From Nonomuraea rubra (GTDB lineage: Bacteria > Actinomycetota > Actinomycetes > Streptosporangiales > Streptosporangiaceae), in NCBI RefSeq assembly GCF_014207985.1, contig NZ_JACHMI010000001.1, positions 2,773,001-2,837,000 of the forward strand: 64,000 nt of DNA, written 5' to 3'. Of the stretch, positions 25,331-35,384 are shown one piece after another. Each line of letters opens with the position of its first letter. The first letter of the stretch is position 1. The notes below the pieces were generated by a model that saw only the letters and a program-made list of their open reading frames with translations, was not told the DNA's origin and ran no database searches. The translations under genes and the position numbers were made by a program.

Positions 25331-26174
25331 ACCGTACCTCCTCGCCCGGCCTGAGCTGGGCGAGGACGGGCAGGTCGGCGCCGCGCACCACGCCGATCAC
25401 CGGATAGCCGCCCGTCGGCGGATGGTCGGCCAGGAACACGATGGGCTGCCCGCTCGGCGGCACCTGCACGGCCCCGGCCACCATGCCCTCGCTGGGCAGC
25501 TCGCCCTCCTTGGCCCGCTCCAGCCGCGGGCCGCGCAGGCGCACGCCGACACGGTTGCTGTCCTGCGTCACCGTGTACGCCCGCCCGCACAGCTCCGCCA
25601 TCGCCTCCGGCACGAACCAGTCGTCCCGCGGCCCCGGCAGCACCCGCAGCACCGCCGGCCGCGGCCCGGGCAGCACCCGCAGCACCGCCGGCCGCGGCCC
25701 GGGCAGCGGCGCGAGATCGACGGAGATCACGCCCTCCGGCGGCCCCACCGGCAGCAGCGTGCCCGCCCGCAGCGGCTCGGGCCCCAGCCCCGACAGCGAG
25801 TCGGTGGAGCGGCTGCCCAGCACGGCCTCGACCGCGATCCCGCCCCGCACCGCCAGATAGGTGCGCAGCCCCCACAGGGGCGCGCCCAGCCGCAGCTCGC
25901 CGCCCGGGGGCACCCAGAACGGCGCCCCCATGCCCGTCCCGGCGAGCGGCGCCCCGGCCAGCGCCGCCCAGGCCCCGTCGAGGAAGCGCAGCCGCGCCCC
26001 GCCGAACGTCAGCTCGATCCCCGCCAGGCCCTCGGCGTTGCCGACCAGCCGGTTGGCCAGCCGCAGGCTCGGCGCGTCGGCCGCCCCCGACCGCGGCACC
26101 CCCAGATGGGCGTGCCCGGGCCGCCCCAGGTCCTGGACGGTCGCGTACGGCCCCGGCGTGACGACCTCGATCAT
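25308..26174 (-). CDS. pxpC: 5-oxoprolinase subunit PxpC (biotin-dependent carboxyltransferase-like)
   Basis: 288-aa subunit. Motifs MIEVVTPGPYATVQDLGRPGHAHLGVPRSGAAD at the N-terminus, GSRSTDSLSGLG in the middle and DSNRVGVRLRGP, PPSGQPIVFLADHPPTGGYPVIG near the end fix it as PxpC/AHS2. With PxpA and PxpB it hydrolyses 5-oxoproline to glutamate with ATP. The start overlaps the pxpB stop as ATGA. An 11-aa unit (LPGPRPAVLRV) is tandemly duplicated near residue 165-180 by an exact 33-bp DNA repeat; it is in frame and probably tolerated. Confidence 0.93.
   Translation of the reverse strand: MIEVVTPGPYATVQDLGRPGHAHLGVPRSGAADAPSLRLANRLVGNAEGLAGIELTFGGARLRFLDGAWAALAGAPLAGTGMGAPFWVPPGGELRLGAPLWGLRTYLAVRGGIAVEAVLGSRSTDSLSGLGPEPLRAGTLLPVGPPEGVISVDLAPLPGPRPAVLRVLPGPRPAVLRVLPGPRDDWFVPEAMAELCGRAYTVTQDSNRVGVRLRGPRLERAKEGELPSEGMVAGAVQVPPSGQPIVFLADHPPTGGYPVIGVVRGADLPVLAQLRPGEEVRFTTRRDP
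25638..25703. repeat. Exact 33-bp tandem duplication inside pxpC
   Basis: Two identical 33-bp units (25638-25670 and 25671-25703) in the coding sequence of pxpC, giving LPGPRPAVLRV twice before LPGPRDDWF. Family members normally have one copy. The lack of any mismatch suggests a recent event. Confidence 0.9.
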
Positions 26175-26788
26175 GCCGCCTCGAACCGCACCCGCATGCC
26201 CGGCCGGAACAGCGACGGCGGATCGCCCGCCACGTCCCACACCCGCACCGCGGTGCGCCCGATCAACCGCCACCCACCGGGCGAGGCCGCCGGATACACC
26301 GCGGAGTACGGCCCCGCCACCGCCACCGACCCGGCGGGCACCGACGTGCGCGGCGTGTCCAGCCGAGGCGTCTCCAGCACCGGATCGAGCCCGGTCAGGT
26401 AGGCGAACCCCGGGGCGAACCCCAGCCACCCCACCACCAGCTCCCGCCCGGTGTGCCGCGCGACCACCTCCCCGGCGGGGATCCCGGCCAGCTCCGCCAC
26501 GGAATCGAGATCCGCCCCGTCATAGACCACGGGAATCGTCACCAGCGGGTGGTCCTCGCCGGCCCCCGCCACGACCTGGTCCCGCTCCCGGCGCGTGACC
26601 TCCTCCAGCCGCGCCCGCAACCCGGCCTGATCCGCCCCCGGAGCCACCACGAGCACCGTCTCGGGCCCCGGCACGATCTCCGCGACGCCCTCCGGCCGCC
26701 GGGCCCGCAGCGCCGCGTCGACCCGGTGCGACAGCTCCAGCGACCCGGTCTCCACGAGCAGCGCGTGCTCCCCGGCCGTGCGGATCAC
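26171..26788 (-). CDS. pxpB: 5-oxoprolinase subunit PxpB (AHS1/KipI-like)
   Basis: 205-aa protein of the allophanate hydrolase subunit 1 fold: HALLVETGSLELSHRVDAAL, IPVVYDGADLDSVAELAG, GWLGFAPGFAYLTGLDP and the SPGGWRLIGRT segment. GTG start overlaps pxpA by 4 nt (GTGA) and its stop overlaps pxpC by 4 nt, which supports a 1:1:1 complex. Confidence 0.93.
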   Translation of the reverse strand: MIRTAGEHALLVETGSLELSHRVDAALRARRPEGVAEIVPGPETVLVVAPGADQAGLRARLEEVTRRERDQVVAGAGEDHPLVTIPVVYDGADLDSVAELAGIPAGEVVARHTGRELVVGWLGFAPGFAYLTGLDPVLETPRLDTPRTSVPAGSVAVAGPYSAVYPAASPGGWRLIGRTAVRVWDVAGDPPSLFRPGMRVRFEAA

Positions 26789-27540
26789 GCGAACGCCTGC
26801 AGGACCACTCCGGCCGCCAGCAGCTCGTCACGCACTCCCTGCGCCAGCCTGACCGCGTCAGGCGTGTCTCCGTGGACGCAGATGGAACGCGCCGAAATCG
26901 GTACGGAACTCCCGTCAGCGGCCGTCACAGAGCCTTCCACGGCCATCTGGCGGGCACGGGCGGACACCGCGGCGGCGTCGTGGATCACCGCGCCCTGCTC
27001 CCGCCGCGGCACCAGCATCCCCGCCGGGGTGTACGCGCGGTCGGCGAACGCCTCGCTCACCGTCGGCACGCCCTCGGCCGCCGCCACCTTGTGCACCACG
27101 GAGCCCGGCAGCGTGAGCACCGGCAGTGACGGGTCGTAGTCGGCCACCGCCTCGATCACCGCCGCCGCCTGGGCCTCGTCGCGGCAGATCCGGTTGTACA
27201 GGGCGCCGTGCGGCTTGACGTAGGAGACCCGGCCGCCCATCGCCCTGGCGATGCCGTCGACGGCGGCGAGCTGGTAGAGCACCTCGGCGCACAGCTCCTC
27301 CGGCTCCACGTCCATCTCCCTGCGCCCGAAGTGCGCCAGGTCCCGGTAGGACACCTGCGCCCCGATCGCCACGCCCCGGTCGACGGCCGCCGCGCACGTG
27401 CGCCTGATCGTCACCGGATCGCCCGCGTGGAAGCCGCACGCCACGTTGGCGCTCGTGACGATGTCGAGCAGGGCGAGGTCGTCGCCCAGCTTCCAGATGC
27501 CGAAACCCTCGCCCAGGTCCGCGTTGAGGTCGATCACCAT
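26785..27540 (-). CDS. pxpA: 5-oxoprolinase subunit PxpA (LamB/YcsF family)
   Basis: 251-aa cytoplasmic subunit. MVIDLNADLGEGFGIW with the Asn-Asp-Glu metal-type motif, SANVACGFHAGDP, YVKPHGALYN and SICVHGDTPDAVRLA are the conserved blocks. It is the first of the pxpABC genes and lies 16 nt after the thioesterase gene. The operon scavenges the damage product pyroglutamate. Confidence 0.94.
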   Translation of the reverse strand: MVIDLNADLGEGFGIWKLGDDLALLDIVTSANVACGFHAGDPVTIRRTCAAAVDRGVAIGAQVSYRDLAHFGRREMDVEPEELCAEVLYQLAAVDGIARAMGGRVSYVKPHGALYNRICRDEAQAAAVIEAVADYDPSLPVLTLPGSVVHKVAAAEGVPTVSEAFADRAYTPAGMLVPRREQGAVIHDAAAVSARARQMAVEGSVTAADGSSVPISARSICVHGDTPDAVRLAQGVRDELLAAGVVLQAFA

Positions 27541-27556
27541 GCGTCCATCATGGCGG

Positions 27557-28324
27557 TTACCCCTGCCTCGGCGCGACGAACAACGTCTGCGTGGCCGCGC
27601 CGATCTCGCCCGCCACGTCGAACAGCGTCGAACGGGTCAGCCCGCGGCCCGACGGGCCGATCACCGTCTCCGCCTCCATGCAGATCCACTCGCCCACCGG
27701 CGCGCGGAACAACGAGATCGTCAGGTCCACGTTGACGAACACGTGGGTGTCGAAGCCGAGGGCTGAGCTGATGCCGTTGCCGCTGTCGGCGAACACCGCG
27801 ACCCGCTCCACCGCGTCCGGCTCCTCGCCCGCCACCAGCGGCACCGTGAGCCTGCCCCACGCCGTGGCCGGGCCCGTCTCCTCCGCGCTGCCGGTGACGA
27901 AACGCCAGTCGAGCGCCTTGCCGTACCCGAAGCCGGACTGCAGCCACGACCGTCCGTGCCGCTCCTCGCGCGGCGGGACGGGCGGGGCCTGCCGTACCGG
28001 GGTGGGCGGCGTGCCGGCCTCGCGGATGCGCCACGCGGTGGCCCTGACGAGCTCGCGGCCGCCCGACGACACGCTCGCCGACAGGCACTGCACCCGCTTG
28101 CCGTCGCGTACGACGTCGGTCGCCACCTCCAGCTCGGCCACGGGTACCGGGGCGAACACGTCCACCACCAGCCTGGACAGCTCCAGCCCCGGGCGCGGCG
28201 CGGTCCGCGCCAGCTCGTGCGCGACCAGCGCGGTGACCGGGCCCATATGCTGGCTGCGCGGGTCCCACGGGCCCTGCGTGTGCTCCGACGCCAGGTAACG
28301 GCCCTCGCTCAGCCGCTCGTACAT
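27557..28324 (-). CDS. Acyl-CoA thioesterase-like (double hotdog) protein
   Basis: 255-aa protein with two hotdog halves: GPWDPRSQHMGPVTALVAHELAR is the N-terminal helix with the GP-A motif of TesB-like proteins, and FADSGNGISSALGFDTHVFVNVDLTISLFR is the conserved C-terminal block. Likely hydrolyses medium- or long-chain acyl-CoA; the substrate is unknown. ATG at 28324; a GTG two codons upstream is possible. It begins 8 nt after the upstream gene's stop. Confidence 0.82.
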   Translation of the reverse strand: MYERLSEGRYLASEHTQGPWDPRSQHMGPVTALVAHELARTAPRPGLELSRLVVDVFAPVPVAELEVATDVVRDGKRVQCLSASVSSGGRELVRATAWRIREAGTPPTPVRQAPPVPPREERHGRSWLQSGFGYGKALDWRFVTGSAEETGPATAWGRLTVPLVAGEEPDAVERVAVFADSGNGISSALGFDTHVFVNVDLTISLFRAPVGEWICMEAETVIGPSGRGLTRSTLFDVAGEIGAATQTLFVAPRQG

Positions 28325-28332
28325 GGCCACGG

Positions 28333-29883
28333 TCAGAACTCGTCCGGGATGTCGGCGATGTCGTCGAGGGCCGCCGCCAGCTCCTCCGGATCGCCGCCGA
28401 TCCGCTCGGCGATCTCGATCAGTACGTGGAGCACGTCGTGGCGGTCGTGCCCCAGGTCGAGCAGGCGCTGCGCCGCCTCCCAGAGCTGCGGCGGATCGCC
28501 GTCCCACAACCTCGTCGCGATCTCCTCGTGCCAGGCCAGGTGCTCCTGGTCGATCGCGCCGCCGTGGTCGATCTCGAGTAACGTACGGCGGTCGGCCTGG
28601 TCGGCCGGGTCGAGCTTGTCCAGCTCGATCCCGTTGTGCGTGCCCTGCAGGTAGGGGAACGCGAAGGCCCGCCTGGCCAGCGCCGACAGGTCGCCGTCGG
28701 GCAGCAGCCGCTCCAGCAGCGGCCGGTCCAGCCCGAACGACGTCGGATCCCGGTAGGCCTCGGGGAACTTCCCGATCGCCTCCCACACCGCGTCGAGCGT
28801 GGCCTTCAGCCCCTGCTCGGGCAGCCCCGTGCGGTGGGCGGCGAAGCGCACCCACGCCGACAGCACGTGCGGCATCGCCTCCTGCTCGGCCACGCTCAGC
28901 ATCACCTTGCGCGGCAGCCAGTCGAGCAGGAACGTCTCGCACTTGGTCGGGCTCACCCGCAGCGGCCGGTTGAAGTCCTGCTCGCACCCGTAGTCGATGA
29001 TGTGGTCGGCGCAGCGCGAGGCCGCCGACGGGTCGGACAGGTGCTCGGCCGCGTCGGAGGCCAGGAACTCCGCCGCCAGCATGGCCCGCCGCTCCCTGCT
29101 GTACGGGGCCTCGATGTGCAGCGGCGCCGGCCGCTTGCGCCCCGGCGGCAGCGCCTTGAGCCTGGCGCGGGCGAAGGCGTGGTAGGCGCTGTAGCTGTCG
29201 CTCACCGGCGGCGGCGTCTTCGGCTCCCTGGTGGCCTTCATCGCCGACTCCAGCAGCGCCCTGGCCTGCTCCGGCTGGATCTCCTCGAACAGCAGCAGCG
29301 GGTTGCCCGCGGCCTCGGCCCTGGCCTGCTCCAGCAGCTTGTCGACCTGGGAGGACACCCAGGCGTCGCGCGCCATGCCGCTCATGTTGTGGTCGACCAC
29401 CATGACCAGCGCGTGGCGGTCGATCGGCTGCTCGCTGTCGTTCCAGCGGTAGGCGAAGGTGCAGATCACGGTGTCCTGGTCGCCGTACGCGTCGCGCGAG
29501 ACGTAGCAGCCGGCCGGCTTGACCGCGCCCACCCGGTCGGCCCAGCCCGGCCTGGCCACGCCCGACTCCATCATCGCCAGCGCCGCGCCCTCGGCCTTGG
29601 CGCCCTGCCGGGCCGTGCCGAGATAGGCCAGGCAGATCAGCAACGTCAGCGAGGCCGGCGTGCCGGCCTTGGCCGCGTAGTCGACCAGCCCCTCACCGAG
29701 CACCTGCTCGACGTCGCCGCCCCTGACCCTCCTGCCCCACCAGGCTCCGATCATGTCGGAGACCATCAGCTCCGCGTCGAGAGGGGTGCGTACGGCCAGC
29801 AGCTCGCGGGCCGCCTGCACCATCTCCTTGAACACGTCGTCTGGCGGGGTGCTCTCCCGGGGATCTCGTCGGTGTCGGCGCAC
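28333..29883 (-). CDS. Conserved hypothetical protein, about 516 aa
   Basis: Soluble, largely helical protein with no signal peptide or membrane segment. I do not recognise the family. Residues 15-160 (ELMVSDMIGAWWGRR, TPASLTLLICLAYLG, YAYRWND-like YRWNDSEQPIDRHALVMVVDHNMSG) and a C-terminal half with DHIIDYGCEQDFNRPLRVSPTKCETFLLDWLPRKV and LLDLGHDRHDVLHVLIEIAERI look ordered. The latter resembles a segment seen in SEC-C-type or cell-cycle hypothetical proteins, but I cannot assign it. Start uncertain: GTG at 29883 or 29928. First large gene of the operon leading to pxpABC. Confidence 0.75.
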   Translation of the reverse strand: MRRHRRDPRESTPPDDVFKEMVQAARELLAVRTPLDAELMVSDMIGAWWGRRVRGGDVEQVLGEGLVDYAAKAGTPASLTLLICLAYLGTARQGAKAEGAALAMMESGVARPGWADRVGAVKPAGCYVSRDAYGDQDTVICTFAYRWNDSEQPIDRHALVMVVDHNMSGMARDAWVSSQVDKLLEQARAEAAGNPLLLFEEIQPEQARALLESAMKATREPKTPPPVSDSYSAYHAFARARLKALPPGRKRPAPLHIEAPYSRERRAMLAAEFLASDAAEHLSDPSAASRCADHIIDYGCEQDFNRPLRVSPTKCETFLLDWLPRKVMLSVAEQEAMPHVLSAWVRFAAHRTGLPEQGLKATLDAVWEAIGKFPEAYRDPTSFGLDRPLLERLLPDGDLSALARRAFAFPYLQGTHNGIELDKLDPADQADRRTLLEIDHGGAIDQEHLAWHEEIATRLWDGDPPQLWEAAQRLLDLGHDRHDVLHVLIEIAERIGGDPEELAAALDDIADIPDEF

Positions 29884-29994
29884 ACCCTCACTCTCTCGTA
29901 TTCCGGGCGCGAACGGTGCGGAGAACACGGCCCGGTGACCCCGATGTTATCGGCGGGCACGCGGGCGCGGGCACCGTCGCCTTCCCCGGGCGCC

Positions 29995-30219
29995 CTAGCG
30001 GAGGCTCCGGGGAGGAGGCGCGGAGTTCACGATCGCGAGCAGGTGCTCGCGGGCGATGCGTTCCACGATCTCGGGCGTGGCGGAGATGCCCAGGTGCTGT
30101 GCGCACGCGCACACGTCGGCCACGCAGCGGTCGATCGTGTCCACGGGTACGGTCAGGAACTCTTCGGCCAGCCTGAGACTGACCGGCTCCCGCAGGAACC
30201 GTGTGGCCAGAGCGAGCAT
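29995..30219 (-). CDS. Small helical hypothetical protein (74 aa)
   Basis: ORF starting at ATG 30219, 11 nt after AGAGGA. Sequence begins MLALATRFLREPVSLRLAEEF and continues with an amphipathic helical segment containing two nearby Cys (CVADVCACAQHLG) and ending REHLLAIVNSAPPPRSLR. Codon use is typical of the window. Same strand as the operon below and divergent from the HhH-GPD gene. Function unknown. Confidence 0.6.
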   Translation of the reverse strand: MLALATRFLREPVSLRLAEEFLTVPVDTIDRCVADVCACAQHLGISATPEIVERIAREHLLAIVNSAPPPRSLR

Positions 30220-30373
30220 AGGAGTGAGATTCCTCTGGAGGCCCGGGGGCAAACCCCCAGGAATGTCTGCAGGGCGACTTGCGCTCTCATTTCACCTTTT
30301 CTCGGGCCAGTGTCAAGGCTCCGCGACGTCTGTGTTCACTTCACCCGGCGAGCTTTCGTGCGAAGCTGTCTCC

Positions 30374-30943
30374 ATGCGCATCCAGCTCGCCCAGCGGAGC
30401 GAGGCAGACGAGCTCCTCGGCCGCAGCCCGCTCGCCCTGCTCGTCGGCATGCTGCTCGACCAGCAGATCCCCATGGAGTGGGCGTTCACGGGGCCCTACA
30501 CGATCTCCCAGCGGCTCGGGCACGACCTCACGGCGGAGGAGATCGCCTCCTACGACCCCGAGGCGTTCGTCGCGCTGCTGGCGGAGAAGCCGGCCGTGCA
30601 CCGCTACCCCAAGTCCATGGCGGGCCGGGTCCAGCAGCTCGCGGCCTATCTCGTCGAGCACTACGACGGGCAGCCGGAGAAGATCTGGGCCGACGCCGCC
30701 GACGGCAAAGAGTTGCTGAAACGACTCATGGCCCTGCCGGGATACGGCAAGCAGAAGGCCCAGATCTTTTTGGCATTGCTGGGCAAGCAGCTGGGGGTGC
30801 AGCCGTCAGGCTGGCGTGAGGCGGCCGGGCTCTACGGCGAGGAGGGGTCACACCGGTCGGTCGCCGACGTGGTCGACACCGACAGCCTGGGCCGCGTGCG
30901 GGCCGCCAAGCAGGAGGCCAAGCGGGCGGCGAAGAGCCAGTAG
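30374..30943 (+). CDS. HhH-GPD-type base-excision repair protein
   Basis: 189-aa protein: PLALLVGMLLDQQIPMEWAFTGPYTISQRLG is the first helical layer of the HhH-GPD glycosylase fold and LMALPGYGKQKAQIFLALLGKQLG is the helix-hairpin-helix. The catalytic Asp after the hairpin expected in GPD enzymes is not in the usual position (PSGWREAAGLYG), so activity is doubtful, as in the actinobacterial HhH-GPD small-protein group. Probably binds damaged DNA. Confidence 0.85.
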   Translation: MRIQLAQRSEADELLGRSPLALLVGMLLDQQIPMEWAFTGPYTISQRLGHDLTAEEIASYDPEAFVALLAEKPAVHRYPKSMAGRVQQLAAYLVEHYDGQPEKIWADAADGKELLKRLMALPGYGKQKAQIFLALLGKQLGVQPSGWREAAGLYGEEGSHRSVADVVDTDSLGRVRAAKQEAKRAAKSQ

Positions 30944-31209
30944 GGACAGTAGCCTGACGGGCGTCCGCCCCGGCGATCCGGCCCCGGCGATCTGACGCTG
31001 TAACCTGATCTTGCTGCGCAATGTGGAGCGACTTTGACAGGATGCGTAGACCCTAGAGGCGACCGGGCCGCGGCGGGGGCTTCCGTCCGTACATGCCCAT
31101 CGTCGATGATGTACTGCAGGATCCGGTCGCCCGGAGCTGCGCTACGCCGATACACAGTTATGGAGATGTGCCGCGTGGGAGACCCTGGCACGCGACGGAG
31201 GTGCGGACC

Positions 31210-33303
31210 ATGAGCGCCGAGACCTCCGTTCCCCGTCCCCGGGAGTCGGATGTGGACATCTCAGACTCCGCCCTCTTCAAGGGCATGTTGTCGGAGGCGG
31301 AGTTCGCCTTCGCGTTCTTCGACGCCGACAGCCGCGTCCAGCGGGTCAACGACGTGTTCAGCGATGTCGTCAACGTGCCCGCGGAGCGCCTGGTGGGCCG
31401 CCAGCCCGTCGAGGCGCTGGCCGCCGACCTCAGCCAGATCATCACCCACGCCGTGCAGGCCGTCATCGAGACCGACGCGCCCGTGACCGAGGGGCGCGTG
31501 CGGGTGCGCTCCGCCGAGGGCGACACCCGGCACTGGTCGCTGTCGTTCTCGCCGGTCCACGACGACGCCGGCGAGCTGCGCGCGATCGCGCTGGTCGGCC
31601 TCGACGTGACCGAGAGCCGCCAGACCGAGGAGGCGCTGCGGCGCAGCGAGGAGCGCTACCGCTCGCTGGTCGAGGCGCAGTCCCAGCTCGTCTGGATCAC
31701 CTCGCCCACCGGCGCCGTCGTCGAGGACGCCCCGCAGTGGCGCGCCATCACCGGCCAGGGCCTGGAGGAGTACCTCGCCAACGGCTGGCTGGAGGTCGTG
31801 CACCCCGAGGAGCGCCAGCAGACCGAGGAGGCGTGGCGCGAGGCCCTGCGCGGGCGCACCATGTTCGAGTGGAACTACCGCGTGCGCACCCGCGCCAGCG
31901 GTTACCGCCACTTCGAGGTGCGCGCCGTGCCGATCATCCGCCACGGCAGGGTGGTCGAGTGGGTCGGCGCCAACACCGACGTCACGCCGCAGCGCGAGGC
32001 CGAGGAGATGCGCGGCCGGCTGACCGACCAGCTCGGCGCCGCCGCCCTGCGCACCGCCCGGCTCCAGGGCGCCACCGCCATGCTGGCGGAGGCGCTGACG
32101 GTCGAGCAGGTGGTGCAGGTCATCATCGACGTCGGCCGCACCGCGCTGGCCGCCGACCGCTCGGCGGTCGCGCTGCTCGACACCGACCGCGCCGCGCTCA
32201 AGCTGATCAACGGCGAGGGCATCCTGGAGGCGTCCGGGGCGACGGGCGACGAGATCCCGCTGTCCCACTCCAACGTGATGACCATGGCCGTCAACAGCCG
32301 CCGGCCCGTGTTCGCCGAGTCGCCCGAGTCGCTGAAGGCCCAGCTCCTGGAGGCGGGCGGCGACGAGGAGGTGCTGGCGGGGTTCCTCGCGCACGGCGAC
32401 GAGCGGGCCTGGGTGGGCCTGCCGCTGCTCGCCGCGGGACGTGCCCTGGGAGCGCTCCGATTCTCCTTCACCAGGCCGCAGAAGATCTCCCAGGAGGACG
32501 GCGTCTTCCTGGAGGCGCTGGCCGGCCAGTGCGCGCTCGCGGTGGAGCGGGCCACGCTGTTCGAGCGTGAGCACCGCACCGCCGAGACGCTGCAGCGCAG
32601 CCTGCTGCCCGACCGCCTGCCGGTGGTCAAGGGCCTGGTGCTGGCCCAGCGCTTCCGCTCCGGCAGCCGCCACGTGCAGGTCGGCGGCGACTGGTACGAC
32701 GCGTTCGTGCTGCAGGACGGGCGGGTCGCGGCCGTGGTCGGCGACGTCATGGGCAAGGGCGTCAAGGCGGCCGCGGGGATGGGCCGCATCCGCAACGCCA
32801 TGCGTGCCCTGGCGCTGACCAACCCGCCGCCCGCGGCCGTGCTGACCGGTCTCGACCGGGTCTTCGAGGCCACGGAGGAGGAAGAGCAGGTCACGACGCT
32901 GGCGTACATGGTGGTCGAGCCCGTCACCGGCGAGGGCACGCTGGCCCTGGCCGGTCACCCGCCGCCCGTCCTGGTCTCGCCACAGGGCACGGCGATCCTC
33001 TGCGACGCCGAGCCCGGTACTCCGCTAGGCTGGCCGACCAGCCGCAGGCAGTTCCGGTTCGTGGTGCCGCCCGGCCATACCGCCGTGCTCTACTCCGACG
33101 GTCTCGTCGAGAACAGGAAGCGGGGGCTGGACGCCGGGCTCGCAGAGCTTTGCAGTGTTGTGACCGAAGCGCCGCCTGAGGTGGTGAGTAGTCCTCACAT
33201 GCTGCTGGACTTCCTGGTTGACCGGATGTTGTCTGGATATGAACAGGACGATGACGTTACCGCGCTCGCAATCCATGTCCCACCAGCCACGAAGAGTGAC
33301 TGA
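31210..33303 (+). CDS. PAS-PAS-GAF sensor with SpoIIE/PP2C phosphatase domain
   Basis: 697-aa cytoplasmic signalling protein. Two PAS domains (about 20-140, with [20 protein letters not shown], and 150-280, with [17 protein letters not shown] and [23 protein letters not shown]), a GAF domain (about 300-455) and a SpoIIE-type phosphatase (460-690) with [41 protein letters not shown] and [14 protein letters not shown]. The Asp residues that bind Mn2+ (GDW, GDV, SDG) are present. Such RsbU-like proteins dephosphorylate anti-anti-sigma factors to free an alternative sigma factor. No anti-sigma kinase or STAS gene is adjacent. GGAGG lies 8 nt before the ATG. Confidence 0.93.
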   Translation: MSAETSVPRPRESDVDISDSALFKGMLSEAEFAFAFFDADSRVQRVNDVFSDVVNVPAERLVGRQPVEALAADLSQIITHAVQAVIETDAPVTEGRVRVRSAEGDTRHWSLSFSPVHDDAGELRAIALVGLDVTESRQTEEALRRSEERYRSLVEAQSQLVWITSPTGAVVEDAPQWRAITGQGLEEYLANGWLEVVHPEERQQTEEAWREALRGRTMFEWNYRVRTRASGYRHFEVRAVPIIRHGRVVEWVGANTDVTPQREAEEMRGRLTDQLGAAALRTARLQGATAMLAEALTVEQVVQVIIDVGRTALAADRSAVALLDTDRAALKLINGEGILEASGATGDEIPLSHSNVMTMAVNSRRPVFAESPESLKAQLLEAGGDEEVLAGFLAHGDERAWVGLPLLAAGRALGALRFSFTRPQKISQEDGVFLEALAGQCALAVERATLFEREHRTAETLQRSLLPDRLPVVKGLVLAQRFRSGSRHVQVGGDWYDAFVLQDGRVAAVVGDVMGKGVKAAAGMGRIRNAMRALALTNPPPAAVLTGLDRVFEATEEEEQVTTLAYMVVEPVTGEGTLALAGHPPPVLVSPQGTAILCDAEPGTPLGWPTSRRQFRFVVPPGHTAVLYSDGLVENRKRGLDAGLAELCSVVTEAPPEVVSSPHMLLDFLVDRMLSGYEQDDDVTALAIHVPPATKSD

Positions 33304-33545
33304 ATGAAACAGTCATAACGGTTGCTTTCGGGTATCAGTGGCCCGCTTACGTACGCACTACTGTCTCGGTCGGCCTAGGGTGGAGGTCAACCGCCGGGAG
33401 GTGGCCGTATGGAGTGCGGGGTCGTGCCACAATGCTGTGCAGGTCCGTCGCGGTCCGCACGGCCTCACCGATCTCCGAGAGAGGCAACAGCCCCCCAGCG
33501 GGCATCTGGGTCCATTGTCGCCACGCGTTCGTTCGAGAGGTGTTC

Positions 33546-35204
33546 GTGTCGCCTGCAAGTTCGACTCGCTCGAAGCCACAAGAGCTGAACGAGCCCGTCA
33601 TTCAGCGACTGCTCGAGCGTGGGCGCTCGCAGGGTTTCCTCGAGTCTGAGGATGTCCGTCAGGCCTTCGAGGAGGCGGACATCCCCATGTCGCACGCCGC
33701 CGCGTTCTTGCGGAACCTCAGCAAAGAGGGCGTGACCGTGGTGGTGACCGCCGCGGATTCGGCTGCGCCGAAGAAGTCTCGTGGTCCAGCAAAGCGCCGC
33801 ACCGCCGCCCCCGTCAAGACCAAGACGGCGGCGGCCGCCAAAGAGCAGCAGCCCGAGACCGTGACCGCGGTCGTGGGCACCGCTGAAGCCGAGCCGGCCG
33901 CCAAGAAGGCGGCCCCTGCCAAGAAGGCCGCCCCGGCGGCGAAGAAGGCCGCGGCACCCGCCGCCGCCAAGAAGGCCGAGCAGAAGAACGCTGGGCCTGC
34001 CGACACCACCAAGCCGAAGGCGCCCGAGGCCCCGCGGGGCGAGACGGACGACGACGAGGACATCGAGCTCGACGGCGACGTGGAGCTGGAGGACCTCGAG
34101 GACATCGACGTCGAGGACGAGATCGTCGCCGAGGACGAGTCCGACTCCGAGGGCGACTCCGACGACGACGACTCCGACGAGGAGCCCAAGGCCGCCGACG
34201 TCGCCGCCGCGCAGAAGACCGAGGAAGAGGTCCTCATCCTCTCCGACGACGACGATGACGCTCCGGTGGCCCAGGTGGCCGCCGCCGGCGCCACCGCCGA
34301 CCCGGTGAAGGACTACCTCAAGCAGATCGGCAAGGTCCCCCTGCTCAACGCCGAGCAGGAGGTCGAGCTGGCCAAGCGCATCGAGGCGGGCCTGTTCGCC
34401 GAGGAGCAGCTCGGCGGCGGCGAGACCGACGGGCTGCCCGTCGACGTCAAGGCCGAGCTGGAGTGGATCGCCGAGGACGGCCGCCGCGCCAAGAACCACC
34501 TGCTGGAGGCCAACCTCCGGCTCGTGGTCTCGCTGGCCAAGCGCTACACCGGCCGCGGCATGCTCTTCCTCGACCTGATCCAGGAAGGCAACCTGGGCCT
34601 GATCAGGGCCGTCGAGAAGTTCGACTACACCAAGGGCTACAAGTTCTCCACCTACGCCACGTGGTGGATCCGGCAGGCGATCACGCGTGCCATGGCCGAC
34701 CAGGCGCGGACCATCCGCATCCCGGTCCACATGGTCGAAGTGATCAACAAGCTGGCCCGCGTCCAGCGGCAGATGCTGCAGGACCTCGGCCGCGAGCCCA
34801 CGCCGGAAGAGCTGGCCCGCGAGCTGGACATGACGCCCGAGAAGGTCGTCGAGGTCCAGAAGTACGGGCGCGAGCCCATCTCCCTGCACACCCCGCTGGG
34901 TGAGGAGGGAGACAGCGAGTTCGGCGACCTCATCGAGGACTCCGAGGCCATCGTGCCGGCCGACGCCGTCAGCTTCACGCTGCTGCAGGAGCAGCTGCAC
35001 TCCGTTCTCGACACGCTGTCGGAACGCGAGGCGGGCGTCGTGTCGATGCGGTTCGGCCTCACCGACGGTCAGCCGAAGACGCTGGACGAGATCGGCAAGG
35101 TTTACGGGGTCACCCGTGAGCGCATCCGCCAGATCGAGTCGAAGACCATGTCCAAGCTGCGCCACCCGTCGCGGTCCCAGGTCCTGCGGGACTACCTGGA
35201 CTGA
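33546..35204 (+). CDS. rpoD: Principal RNA polymerase sigma factor (SigA/HrdB type)
   Basis: 552-aa sigma-70 group 1 factor. GTG start behind GAGAGG. Region 1 is preceded by a Lys/Ala-rich segment (about 110-155, repeats such as [11 protein letters not shown]) and a highly acidic stretch (about 160-215). Region 1.2 starts at [16 protein letters not shown]; region 2 holds [19 protein letters not shown] and [18 protein letters not shown]; region 3 [14 protein letters not shown]; region 4 [21 protein letters not shown] for the -35 element. It directs vegetative transcription. A strong terminator hairpin follows. Confidence 0.97.
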   Translation: MSPASSTRSKPQELNEPVIQRLLERGRSQGFLESEDVRQAFEEADIPMSHAAAFLRNLSKEGVTVVVTAADSAAPKKSRGPAKRRTAAPVKTKTAAAAKEQQPETVTAVVGTAEAEPAAKKAAPAKKAAPAAKKAAAPAAAKKAEQKNAGPADTTKPKAPEAPRGETDDDEDIELDGDVELEDLEDIDVEDEIVAEDESDSEGDSDDDDSDEEPKAADVAAAQKTEEEVLILSDDDDDAPVAQVAAAGATADPVKDYLKQIGKVPLLNAEQEVELAKRIEAGLFAEEQLGGGETDGLPVDVKAELEWIAEDGRRAKNHLLEANLRLVVSLAKRYTGRGMLFLDLIQEGNLGLIRAVEKFDYTKGYKFSTYATWWIRQAITRAMADQARTIRIPVHMVEVINKLARVQRQMLQDLGREPTPEELARELDMTPEKVVEVQKYGREPISLHTPLGEEGDSEFGDLIEDSEAIVPADAVSFTLLQEQLHSVLDTLSEREAGVVSMRFGLTDGQPKTLDEIGKVYGVTRERIRQIESKTMSKLRHPSRSQVLRDYLD

Positions 35205-35214
35205 TCGCTTCACA

Positions 35215-35252
35215 CCACGCGCCCCGCCGGGACTTTCCGGCGGGGCGCGTGG
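35215..35252 (+). terminator. Strong intrinsic-type terminator after the sigma factor gene
   Basis: Perfect 16-bp GC-rich stem: CCACGCGCCCCGCCGG (35215-35230), loop GACTTT, CCGGCGGGGCGCGTGG (35237-35252), followed by CATTTC. It lies 10 nt after the stop codon. Confidence 0.9.
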
Positions 35253-35384
35253 CATTTCACGACCGGGTGCGCTCTCCGGACCTGGCACCGCGTCGGTGGG
35301 ACGGTGTGCGGGGGAGCCCGGCGCAAGGTGCACGGCGACCGGCGCGACACGCCCGGGCGGAGCGCCGTTCAGGTCAGGGTCAGG

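Noticed and set aside
30245..30258. GGGGG-CAAA-CCCCC hairpin in the divergent region as a riboswitch or terminator
   Set aside because: Only a 5-bp perfect stem, with no further conserved structure visible.
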